Shown here one piece after another: positions 1-9,733 of a stretch of DNA of 40,462 bases. Position 1 is the stretch's first letter; each line of letters opens with the position of its first letter. The stretch spans positions 1-40,462 of the forward strand of contig JADGJA010000116.1 of the NCBI GenBank assembly GCA_027596035.1, read 5' to 3'. Both the position numbers and the translations under genes were made by a program. This stretch comes from Thoreauomyces humboldtii (taxonomy: Eukaryota; Chytridiomycota; Chytridiomycetes; Spizellomycetales; Powellomycetaceae). The notes below the pieces were generated by a model. It was not told the origin of the DNA and searched no databases. It saw only the letters and a list, made by a program, of their open reading frames with translations.

Positions 1-627
1 CCCCCGCCGTTGCCCCCGACGACAGAGGAACCAGCAAGAAAGATGTCTTGCTTCATGGCGCATCTTGCTTCAACCAAGTTTATCCAGGTTCGCCCCCTCC
101 ACGGCGCTCTTCCAAGAAAAAAAAAAGAGGAGGATTTCACTGGCAAAGCCTTGAAAGATCAGTCCTTCAGATCCCTCGCTCGTACAAGCGAGTGTGGCTG
201 CAAGAAATCCATTCAGGAATTTTTCACTCGACGCTCATCCTGCGGGCATCTGGTAGTCACGATTAGAGAGGTTCGAGGCTTTCGGTAAGCGACTAGGTCG
301 AAACTTAAGTCGAAACTTTGACAGCGCTCGGTTCGCCCAACGACTGTATGATCGTGAAAGAGCCTTTCACCCATGGCCTTTCACCCCCCTCTTTCGAAGT
401 GACTAACCCCAAGAAAACGTTCCCCGAAGCAAAAGTTATGAACGGTTGTCGCTCGAGTTGCGGCGTTTCAGCGGCGTCATGGCGACGGCTAATCGGATGT
501 GCACTGAACGCTGTCCCTATAAAGCCTTACATCAATCTGCTCCCCAGAAGCGGCTGGTCGTGCAAGTCTTCAGGCACCTCGATCTATACTCCACCCAAAC
601 CCAAGATCATCTCATAAAGCTTCAGAA
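1..627. other. Left flank, no supported gene
   Basis: Short overlapping open frames occur here, but none has a recognisable domain, a family match or a convincing exon pattern. A run of ten A occurs at 117-126. The right part is the promoter of the BTB-like gene, with a TATA-like element just upstream of that gene. Confidence 0.5.
518..524 (+). promoter_or_regulatory. TATA-like box of the BTB-like gene
   Basis: The heptamer TATAAAG lies about 110 bp upstream of the ATG of the following intronless gene on the same strand. This is an ordinary distance for a fungal core promoter. It is a sequence match only, and no transcription start can be seen. Confidence 0.35.
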
Positions 628-1584
628 ATGGATCCAACTCTTTGCTACCTTACGATCCTGACCACTCAGAACGAGCCGGCAGGGACGTATGAGATTCCTT
701 ACTCTCGCGGAGCCCAACTGTCGACCCAGTGCGGCTTCTTCCGCACCCTGTTTCAACAGTACGCCAAAGGAGCCATGCAGTCTGGTCCTACGCCCACCAT
801 CCAGACCCCGATCCCGTCTCCGCAGACCTTCGACATCCTGCTCCACTGGTTCTACCACCACAGCATGACGGCTGTCCACAAGGCTCTCGGCGATCCCGCG
901 TCTCCTCGATCGACGAGTCAGGAAACCTTCTTCGGTCTCGTCCGCAACGCGGCCCACCTCGGAGTGGACGGTCAGGCCGGAGCTGCGTTCTGGGACGTGC
1001 TGGCCGCCTGGGTGGCCGGGGTCTGGAACCGAGGTCTGAGGGACTCTGTCAAATGGACCTGGACCATCGTCCCCGTCGCCCTCGCCGCCAGAGCTGCCAT
1101 CGCCGTCGGAGGCGGTGGCATCGGCGGCGACATGATGAGCAAGTGGGCTTCGGGCGATCACCAGGTCGCTGAACGAGGTGTGAAGGAGGTCAGAGACGTC
1201 CTGGCCCTCTATCGAACCGCTCCCATGCCTCCCGCTTCCACCTCATCAGGCAGTCCCGGTCGCAGCGGCGGTCCAGTGGCAGCATCGACTAGCAGCGTCT
1301 ACGACGGCGATTACGACGACGACGAGGACGACGCTCAGACTCAGTTCGATCCTGAGGAGGAGGACCTTGGTGGGTTCGTCATGTACGAGCCTGGAGGGTC
1401 GACCTCGACGCTGTCGGATCCGAACATGCAGGAGCGTTTGCGAGCCGTGAAGAAGAAGAGGAGAGGACTCCTCAGGAAGTTCAAGGATCTGATGGTCAAG
1501 GAGGAAAACAACATCGTCGCGACGGTCGTGGTCGTTCGGGACGCTGACGGTCGTATCATCGACGAGAGGGTCCTGAGGCACTGA
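628..1584 (+). CDS. BTB/POZ-like domain protein
   Basis: Single-exon frame of 318 residues starting at the first ATG after a TATA-like element. The first half (about residues 1-150) looks like a BTB/POZ fold: an opening strand segment (CYLTILTTQ), a phrase resembling the internalised 'F..LF' core (CGFFRTLFQQYAKG), and a helix with the sequence FDILLHWFYHH, where BTB proteins carry the 'LL.YIY' helix. Residues of about 205-255 are low complexity and strongly acidic (an Asp/Glu run), and the C-terminus is basic then beta-rich (KKKRRG, then VATVVVVRDADGR). BTB proteins often act as adaptors for cullin-3 ligases, but no partner domain is visible. The gene runs tail to tail with vma3. The coding call is firm from length and codon bias; the BTB assignment is tentative. 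Confidence 0.7.
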   Translation: MDPTLCYLTILTTQNEPAGTYEIPYSRGAQLSTQCGFFRTLFQQYAKGAMQSGPTPTIQTPIPSPQTFDILLHWFYHHSMTAVHKALGDPASPRSTSQETFFGLVRNAAHLGVDGQAGAAFWDVLAAWVAGVWNRGLRDSVKWTWTIVPVALAARAAIAVGGGGIGGDMMSKWASGDHQVAERGVKEVRDVLALYRTAPMPPASTSSGSPGRSGGPVAASTSSVYDGDYDDDEDDAQTQFDPEEEDLGGFVMYEPGGSTSTLSDPNMQERLRAVKKKRRGLLRKFKDLMVKEENNIVATVVVVRDADGRIIDERVLRH

Positions 1585-2362
1585 GAGATGGTTTTCGACA
1601 GAGAGCCTAGACCGTATTTTCGGGGCTTTTCGGGATATGAATGATACAGAGAGATTCTCATACCGATACTCTGACTTGCAATAGCGGTATGCTGCCAGGG
1701 ACATCAGAGTAATTCAGTGGCTCAACTCTCATGTCGTTTTGACATCCAAAGCTGGGAACGAAGCCTTTCGGGAACCTGCTACTAGCTAGCAGCGCCTTGA
1801 ACGGAGGGAGACAGATTCGGCCCTGGAGGAAGCTGACCTAAAGGCACGCAGTAGTAGGGGTATGGTGCATTACGCCCCCCCCCCCCCCTCTCGGTTATTC
1901 CTGTAGCATTGCCCTCGTAAATGCGATAATTCGAACGAGCCACATAGTCTGAGGAGTGTCCATAGATCCAGACCTTTCAATGTGTTTGCTGGGGCAGGGT
2001 TCGCTTGCGGCGAGCTTCGAAGAGAGCGCTTTGCACAGTCGTCTACTCACTTATGTCAGATGCCAGGGATTTCAAGGCATACCTACCTTCATTCAAAGAT
2101 CAGTGTCCCGTTGAATCCCTCTGCGGAAGATGTCAAAGGCGACTTGAGGGAGGTAACAATGCTGCCCAGTGCTCACTGACATATGAGAATCAGCGATGGT
2201 TTTCAGACGAAAACGTCGGAAGTCGAAAAGAACCGTAGTCATGGCACCCCACAAGACCCGCCAAGCTCATCAATGCGTCACGACTCGTCAGAGATCCATC
2301 GCATCTGACCCTCTTCCAATTTACTCAAAATTCAACTCTGGAACAGCAACAAACGGCCAAGT
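1585..2362. other. Intergenic, tail-to-tail spacer with C-run
   Basis: Spacer between the 3' ends of the BTB-like gene and vma3. It contains a 14-base C homopolymer (1875-1888). Two overlapping plus-strand open frames of 65-77 codons lie between 1982 and 2238; neither has family features, and they overlap each other in different frames. Confidence 0.5.
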
Positions 2363-3070
2363 CTAAGGACACACACTCGTCGCCTTCGTGTTGAGAATAA
2401 GCGAAACGATGAGACCGTAAAGACCCAAGACCTCGGCGAAAATGAGGATGAGGACCATGCCGACGAACATCTTTGGCTGGTATAGATATCCACGTACTAA
2501 AGGAGTAGAGGAATCAGAGCCTGAACCGTCAAGGGTAGAGTAGCTTCATCTTACCGCACGCATCTCCCACAACGCCGATTGCGTAACCTCCGCTAAGTCC
2601 CGCAAATCCCGTAGAGAGTCCCGCCGCAAGATGGACGAACCCGGCAAAGAGCGAGTAATCCTTGTCTGGCGTGAGGTCATTGCTCACGAGCACTGATACT
2701 ACTAGACCGTACACTGCGATGATACCTGACCGGAAGCGACACTGTCAGAGAGAGCTGTCCTCAAGGCCATAGCATCCAAGACACTCACCCGCCATGACAA
2801 CAGGAATCAGCGACTTCATCATCCTACAGATAGGAATGGAAGGTTAGCGTTTAGAAGTCACTCAGGACCATTGGGCGCGAGAATCTTTCCCCCAACCCCG
2901 AAAGAATGAACGTACAAATCGGGCCTGAAAGTTCCGACTCCCGAGATTCCGATGCCCGACTTCGCGGTCCCGTAAGCGGCCCCAACGGCTGAGAGGATCA
3001 TTGCGGATGCGGCTCCTGCGAGACCGAAGAATGGCGCGAATGCCGGACAGGCTTCGGACGTTGCGGACAT
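2363..3070 (-). CDS. vma3: V-type H+-ATPase 16 kDa proteolipid subunit c
   Basis: Four exons (3070-2916, 2823-2789, 2725-2555, 2496-2363) splice to 164 residues, the usual length of the family. The subunit forms the proton-carrying rotor ring of the V0 sector in vacuolar and endosomal membranes. The protein keeps the family landmarks in order: an [27 protein letters not shown] first helix, KSGIGISG, the [11 protein letters not shown] loop, helix 3 with [25 protein letters not shown], and the last helix with [17 protein letters not shown], which holds the proton-binding Glu. All introns have GT...AG ends, and the 35-nt second exon supplies [12 protein letters not shown]. The gene is head to head with the CCDC13 ortholog, 263 bp apart. 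Vma11 is an alternative paralog, but the sequence fits subunit c best. Confidence 0.95.
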
Positions 3071-3333
3071 AGTTGAAAGGCCGTTCCGCAGGCAGTCTGA
3101 GCTAATATCTGGCGGATAGCAAGGCGGCCGTGAGGTTAAGAGTCGGGGGACGCGGGAAGGTCCTGGTCGTCTGTAGGATGGAGCGGATGGTTGTTTTTCG
3201 AAATTGTGCAGGGGGTCTGGGGGTCGCAGACGGCAGCTTGGTCATTGCTCACAGCGCGTTCTTTTCCACTCTGCGCTCTCCTTCGCATCCAGTGGCGAAC
3301 TCGTTCGCATTCTTACATGCAGTAGGCGGAACG

Positions 3334-6245
3334 ATGATCGCAACAGTCACTCCACATCGCCCACCAGCACAAGCAAGTAAAGGCGCTCCTTCCACCACCA
3401 AAAAGAAAAGGAAAACTTCCATCATCAAGCCGTCCGAGGCCCCCGCGCCTTTACCATCACCCTCACCCGCTGTCGAGACCCCGCCCACTCCAACTCACGA
3501 CGATGACTCGGACATCGAGGAAGAACTGGCGGGACCGGCACTCGCGGCAGAGGACATGGGTCTGAATCTTGATGAGGATCTGGAGCTAGCCATCTTCGGT
3601 GACACGGCGACTGTCCTGGTAGGCGGGACCCGGTGGACAGCTGGAAAGGGCTCTCGTTGAACCTTTCTGTGCGATCATGTCCAACAGCAACCATCGCGGA
3701 AGAAACGAGAGACACGAAACGTATGGGACCTTGCTGTCTTTGAGAGCACTTTCAACCCGGGGAAGATCTGACCTCGACCTTCGACGTGGGTTACACTTCC
3801 GTTAGCTATCCAATACGCACACCCGGGGATCGCAACCGCCATCTTCGCACGTCCGGTCAAACACCAGCCAGGAATGGGAAGTGCTGACTCGGATCACCGA
3901 ATTGGAAAAGCAAAATACACAGCTGCGAGCGGAGCTGTTGGTCAAGACGCAGGAGGTCAAAGCTTTGCGACACGAAGCTCTCGGTGAGATTCTTCTTTGA
4001 TGTCCCCTCCAAGAACGAAAAAGCTCATCAATATCTCGCGTGGACTCAGAGTACAGCTTAACGCCTGAGGATGGGGCAGCGGAAGCGAATACAAGAAGTG
4101 GATCTCGCGAAGCCAAAATCATCGAGCTGGCGAAAAAGGTCCGGGCCGGTTCACATCTAAGGCCTACCCTGCTGTCCGATGCATGTCATTCTGATCACCT
4201 ATGTTGCTTATTCAGGCCCGACGCTTGACTGTAGCCCTCGAACGAGAACGTAGTCAAAACACCGTTCTGTCGAACCAACTGAAGGTCGGTCCTCACTGGA
4301 ATGCGCGGTGATCCGAAGGTTCTTCAGAACTGAAGCTAGAGCTCGTAATAGCACGCACAAATACAGGAGAGGGCTAGCAAGAAGGAGTTCGTGCCGGACG
4401 CCGCGGCTGCCAAAGCGTTGAGCGAGGCTCGAACGATGAAGGACAAGTTGATGCAGGTAGAGGACAAAGCGAACCTCTCAAAGCATTGACCGTCGCTCAC
4501 AATCCAACCACTTCAGGCTACTCGAAAACTCGAGGACGAGCGCATGGCAGCGCAAAGTCTTCGAACAGAGCTCCGTTCTATGCATCAGGTGTTGCGGAAG
4601 GAGATTGGGGATGACGTGCCGCTATCCAAGGTGATGCGATAACGCAGTGATACAGCTATAACTTTGTGAATTGACAGCGTACGTAGATCATGGAAAGCGG
4701 TGCAGGATGGAAGGGAAGAGCTCAGCAGATCATCACGCTCAAGGTAAAAACGTTCTTCAGGTTGAGTCTTAAACGTTACCCAGTCACTAACGAGACCGAG
4801 CCTCCTAGGCAAAGATCTCTGGGCTGACGCACAACCATCCACCTGTCGGCACCAACAATCTGTCCACCACGCCTCAACCCACCAGCTACGATGATGCACA
4901 TCGGGAAACGATTCGACGGATTGAGAGCGATCGAAAGCTTGCAACAGAAGCTGCCATGAAGGAGCTTTCCGTGAGTCCCTGTGTCTGAATTCAGCAGAGT
5001 CATATGTCTAACTGACGAAGGAAGCCCATACGTATCCAATCAGGAATCTAGAGGCATCATTGATGAACTGAAGCGAAAGCAGGAAGCGGTTCTGGCTCGA
5101 AATAAGTAAGTATCACTCACTTCACTTTGTAGGTCAATTCTTCAACTGAAGCAACGCCTCACAGACTCCTCGAGCGGGAAGTGAAGGACCACAAACGCGA
5201 CCTCGCTACATTAATGCGCAAGGCCGGCACCGACGACCAGCTGATTGCAGCGTTGCACGCTCAAATGGCGAGACTTACAAAGAAGGTGAATGGAGAAACA
5301 CTAGAGGGCGACCTTCCCACTACAGGACGACCAGCTTATACCTGCTTTAGGTTTTGAACAATCAGTCAGATGAAGCTCCAACCCCGTGCGCGCGGTGCGC
5401 CGCCACCTCCCTGCAACAGCAACAGCAACAATATCAACGCCAACAAACGTCTCAGCAAATACGACCTCGATCACAACCTTCGTCACCACCCTCATCATCA
5501 CCTCATCCTACCCCACAACCCTCCCACTCTCATTCCCCACCATCACTCCCGCAACTGGTGTCGACAGCGACGCACGCGGCGTTGGAGCTCGAGAACGCCA
5601 GTCTGTCAAGTATGCGAGAGACGCTCGAGAAGCGATTCCTAGCAGCGACCGCTAGGATAGGCGAGCTTTGTAAGTATCCTTCTCCGGTCTTTCATTCCTG
5701 TTTACCATCCTAATCCAACTGACTTTCCATCTTGTCACGAAAACAGCGTCGGACCTAGCGAAGGAGCGGAGACGAGGTGCCGCGAATGGTGCGGCCAAAC
5801 ATCCACATACACGTCATGGAGGGGGAGGAGGGAATGGCACGCCTCTACCGAGAGATGTAATCACAATGGGTCGATATGCAGAACGCGCTCGATTCTGTCA
5901 CTCACATGGATCTGTTCACGTAGGATGCGGAAGATATGTACGAGAAACTTTCGTTGCTGGAGGACGAGAACGCGGCTCTTCGAAGTAAGTACAGTTTTCT
6001 TATTTGTTGTCTTGCTTTTCACTTCTATTACTCCAATCTTAACGGAAAACGCTCTGTTTCGTACAGCCACGTTGCAACAGACGCAGGAGACGACTCAGGG
6101 CGAGATCGCCATCTTTCATCGTCTGCTGCAGCAAACTCGGGACGGATTCAGAAGGGACATGACTGCTATCGTGGAGCAAACGAAAAGATCCGCATCTCAA
6201 CAGGGAACGCTTGCTAAAGCGGGAGACTCGATGCATGAAGAATGA
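3334..6245 (+). CDS. CCDC13: CCDC13 ortholog, ciliary/centriolar-satellite coiled-coil protein
   Basis: About 14 short exons splice to roughly 630 residues (human CCDC13 has about 715). Recognition rests on collinear blocks shared with animal CCDC13: KIIELAKK, LERERSQNTVLSNQLK, the best block KEIGDDVPLSK...GWKGRAQQIITLKAK (animal proteins have EVGEDI...WRGRAQQI), IIDELKRKQ...RNKLLEREVK, and the C-terminal LLEDENAALR...IFHRLLQQTRD. In animals CCDC13 localises to centriolar satellites and is needed for cilium formation. Start chosen at ATG 3334, the first in-frame Met with a plausible N-terminus; exon 1 ends at 3618 (GTAGGC donor). Residues of about 1-95 are disordered and lysine/proline rich. 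Exon 11 carries a Gln run and a Ser/Pro/His-rich insert. The gene is tail to tail with dmc1. Some inner exon borders are approximate. Confidence 0.85.
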
Positions 6246-6537
6246 TGGAGGAGAAACCTTGCAATCCTGGCATAAATTGCATACGGTGGATCTGTTGTTT
6301 CGAAATTTCAAGATCCTGATTTACACTTCCAATACTGCAAAGAATGAGGAAAACAAGTACAGTAGCGAGGAAAGCTAGGCACGCGGTGGGGACTAATAGG
6401 ACCGGAAGTCTCTACGGAAAAACCGGGTCTACGAAGCGGGGGGAACGCCCACCTCTCCTTTCTGACGCCTTTTCCTGGCGCAATCTCAAGCACTGAGTGT
6501 ACCACAAAGCTCGAAGGGAAACTCCGTCGCTCCCTTC

Positions 6538-8354
6538 CTACTCCTTGACGTCGGAGATACCGCCTTCGGTTATCTGATAAGCTGTCGGGTTGACAAGGAA
6601 AGGAATACCAAGAAGGTTATAAATAGGAACCTTCGATAGGATAAGACTTCACCATTGGGCTACAACGTAGCAATACTCACTTGCTTCCGATTCTGCGAGC
6701 CAGGGAAGAAGGATTGATGAAACTTAAAGGCAAAAGCCATGACATTTCCTCGGTTTGACTTACCAGGCACATCTGGGCTGTCATAAATCTTGCACACGCG
6801 GGTTTCGCCGCGACCCTTGCGGAGATAAAGACGTGTTGTCGAAGCGTGAGCGAGAACGTGGCCACCAATAGGCTTCTTCGGGTCCGCGACAAAGGTGAGG
6901 CCACCACCTGGGTCGGCTGTCATCTGGGGAGCGACGAAAGACAAAGTGGACGGTTATCTCCGTCGAAGAAAGCGCCTTGCCGTTGCACTTCATTGCATGC
7001 CTGGTTCGTGATGAAGACAGCTACGTTGAACTCCTCAGCGATACGCATGAGCTTGGCCTTTCCAAGAACAGAGGTAGATAAGTTGGAGGAACCAACCACA
7101 ATCGGAATGATTCTCTGACTCGCCATCATCTGGTTCAACTTTTGCTGGCGTTCGGCAAGCTCTCCACGTCCAGAGTAATCTGTCCGAAAAAGTGCCATAA
7201 TCGAGTCGATGACAACGAGACGGTACTGACGTTCGTCGCAGAGGCGCGCGGCAAGATGGTTGAGAAGCTCCATTTGGTGTTCGCTATTGTGGGCACGGGC
7301 CACCACAATGTTGTCCAGAGCAGCTTCCCCGTCCACTCCAAACCTGGTGGCGACGGCCTTGATGCGGTCAGGACGAAACGTCCCTTCCGTATCGATGAAG
7401 GCGGCCTACAAACGCAAAGGTATGTCATTTGCTGTGATTCGGACGCGAATCGACAACGGCTTTGTTACCTTGCCGTTTCCTCCGCCCATCGAAGCAGGGA
7501 GTTGAGCAAGAACGCACAACGTGTGCGACAGCTGGGTCTTGCCTGTGCGAAACTCTCCGAAAGCCTCGGTGATGGACATGGACTGCACTCCTCCGCCAAG
7601 CAGGGTATCGAACTCCTTGCACCCCGTTGAGATCCGAACGACACTCTTGCGCTTGCATTCGAGCTCGGTCCCTGGTCGCTCTAGATGTTGGAATCCCCGT
7701 GCGAGTGGGATCTGCCTCCCTCTGATAAGAGGGCATACCCGTCATGAAGGTACAAGGGAGGAGTTTGCCGGCGGCTTCCTTCATCTTTTCAATCTTGCTC
7801 TCAGAGAGGCCCTTGATCTTGCCGAGGTTGCGCGAAGTGGTCATCTGCACAGCCTGTGAAGTCACAAAGATAAGTGTCAGACATAAATTGTCATTTGATG
7901 GGCTCGCACCTAAAGACTTACACGGACGGTAGTGATACCATAGGACTTCAGTTTGGCAATGTCGGCAACATTGATTCCGGCATCCTGCATTTTCTCGACC
8001 TGTTGACAGAGCTTCAGTACTCTGTCTATTGTTGAGGTACGTGGGAAAGAAAGTTCACCTCCATAAAGTCCTGAAAAGGCAGTTGAACAACGATCCGACA
8101 CATGTCAGCACTCTTCAAAGTTCATAGGAAGGAGCTGCCTCAAGCTGCAGGAGCCTTCTCACCGGAGACACCTAGCGAACATTTGACGGGACCATGCGTA
8201 AGCGATGCATGCACCGTAGGAAAGAGCGAAAGGGTCCGATCCGATAGCTTTTTGGGCAGCGTGGGAAAATGCAGAATCTGAAGAATGCAAATACCTCAAA
8301 CTCCTCCTCCTGCATTTCCTCGTCCGCAACAGCTTGTTCCTGCATTTCAGTCAT
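6538..8354 (-). CDS. DMC1: Meiosis-specific RecA-family recombinase DMC1
   Basis: Ten exons (8354-8295, 8070-8059, 7999-7922, 7853-7739, 7671-7469, 7405-7124, 7057-7001, 6923-6764, 6692-6681, 6581-6538) splice to 340 residues, the same length as human DMC1. DMC1 forms filaments on single-stranded DNA and drives strand exchange between homologs in meiosis. Visible features: N-terminal helix-hairpin-helix ([11 protein letters not shown] ... [10 protein letters not shown]), [16 protein letters not shown] with the Walker [22 protein letters not shown], Walker [38 protein letters not shown] and the ending GGISDVKE. The '[12 protein letters not shown]' wording and the N-terminus favour DMC1 over RAD51. 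Two introns appear to have GC donors (7123-7058 and 7000-6924), and exons 2 and 9 are only 12 nt each. The first intron is the longest (224 nt) and could hide an alternative exon. Confidence 0.95.
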
Positions 8355-8469
8355 CTTGTCTTAATCAGGTCGGAAGGCGTGGGATCGTTCTTTCGGCACA
8401 AGGAACAAAGGTTCAAGATGGCAAGATGGGAGAAGCGGTGCGGAAGTGCGGCCTCTTGTATATCGGGAT

Positions 8470-8505
8470 TGTTCATTTAGGGTTCTTGCCACATGTTCAT
8501 TTAGG
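8470..8505. promoter_or_regulatory. Direct repeat in dmc1/tim21 divergent promoter
   Basis: Two identical 12-base copies of TGTTCATTTAGG lie at 8470-8481 and 8494-8505, start to start 24 bp apart. They sit in the 227-bp spacer between the divergent start codons of dmc1 and tim21. A paired binding site for a transcription factor is possible but is inference from repetition and position only. Confidence 0.25.
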
Positions 8506-8581
8506 TTTCAGTCCGGCAGCTCCCTCCTCCCCATGTCGTCGATAACATCGGACGAGTCAAAGGACGATATCCCGTATTGCA

Positions 8582-9504
8582 ATGAACGCAGCAACGACAG
8601 CAGTCCGACGGACCTGCACACGAACGGCTAGACCGGTCTGTGCGGGAGCAGCGTCAAGACCAATATCCTCCGTTCAGGCTCCCCTCGCAACTCGCATCAC
8701 CTTCCGCTCTCTCGCCACAAACCCCCATTCTCAAGCGGAACCACCACGACAACCTACGCACGAGGAACTCGCTCAGGAACGGTCCACAGCTCGTCGTCAG
8801 TATTGGGAGGAGGTTCGATGGGAGTTGACGGATATGGCTCGACGAGGTTTGGATGCAGCTTTTCCTCTGTTCCACCCTGTCACATCAATGATCTAACGAA
8901 ACCCGCTCACGTTTCCCACCCGTAGCCGGTCACGCCGTCTCCAACCTCGGATACGCGTCCGTCCTGCTGGTCGGACTCGCCGTCCTCGGATCCTCGTTCT
9001 ACTATCTCTCTTTGGAGATCATCGACTCTGACACCGCCTGGTCTTTACACGAAGCGACGGTCGCTCTGTGCGCCGCGCATCCGGGGCTGCGAGCCGTGCT
9101 CGGGGATCCCGTGGAGGGGAGGGCGGACGTGGGTGCGAGGGGAAGGGGTCAGAGTCTCAATCATCACGTCGTCACGGACGGAAAGGGCGGACAGGTCTTG
9201 GTCATGAGGAGTTATGTCCAGGGTTCGAGAGGGGCTGGGACCGTGCACGTGGAGATGGTCAAGGTGGGTGTCAACGGTGGGGGCCTTGTTCTCGCTCTCT
9301 TCTTTGGATACTGAACGCTTTCTTCTGTGATAGGATAAGGAGACGGGAGCGTGGACGCATCAGCTCGTGCAGGTCGATGTTCCTTCCACGAGGCAGCGTA
9401 TATTGGTCGTCGACAAACGGCCAATCATCCTGGTCAATCCTCCAGCAACCGAGAAGAAGGGGTGGTTCGGATTCGGTTCTCGCAATGGGGCCCGGCACGT
9501 ATGA
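8582..9504 (+). CDS. TIM21: Mitochondrial inner-membrane translocase subunit Tim21
   Basis: Three exons (8582-8846, 8926-9263, 9334-9504) give 257 residues. Tim21 anchors in the inner membrane and links the TOM complex, TIM23 and respiratory-chain supercomplexes. The N-terminus is a basic, Ser/Ala/Arg-rich presequence. A transmembrane segment follows (about residues 95-120: ASVLLVGLAVLGSSFYYLSLEII). The intermembrane-space domain has the family phrases DSDTAWSLHEATV, RAVLGDPVEG, VLVMRSYVQGSRGAGTVHVEMVK and a final strand (ILVVDKRPIILV). The first intron donor (GTTTGG) is weak, but it is the only one that keeps frame into AGHAVSNLGYA. The gene shares a short divergent promoter region with dmc1. 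Confidence 0.92.
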
Positions 9505-9733
9505 TGATTTTGTGAATGCATACCACTGACGTAGAACGGAACGTCTTTGTGTGCTAGGAGAAATGAAGGGTAGTGCGTCGCCAATATGGCGTATTTTCCA
9601 CAAATGGAGTCGATACAGAATTGATGGGGATGGTAGTGAAGGGTGTTCGCTGAATAGGCGAACGAATGCAATCCACTATGCAAAAATGAGGAGGGCGGAA
9701 AATGCGGGGACCTGTCCGACATGCTCGCTTTTT

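Noticed and set aside
622..1161. 179-codon minus-strand open frame
   Set aside because: Antisense to the BTB-like gene; the translation is Gly/Asp/Arg repetitive.
7142..7630. 162-codon plus-strand open frame
   Set aside because: Antisense to the dmc1 core exons, which encode the Walker motifs.
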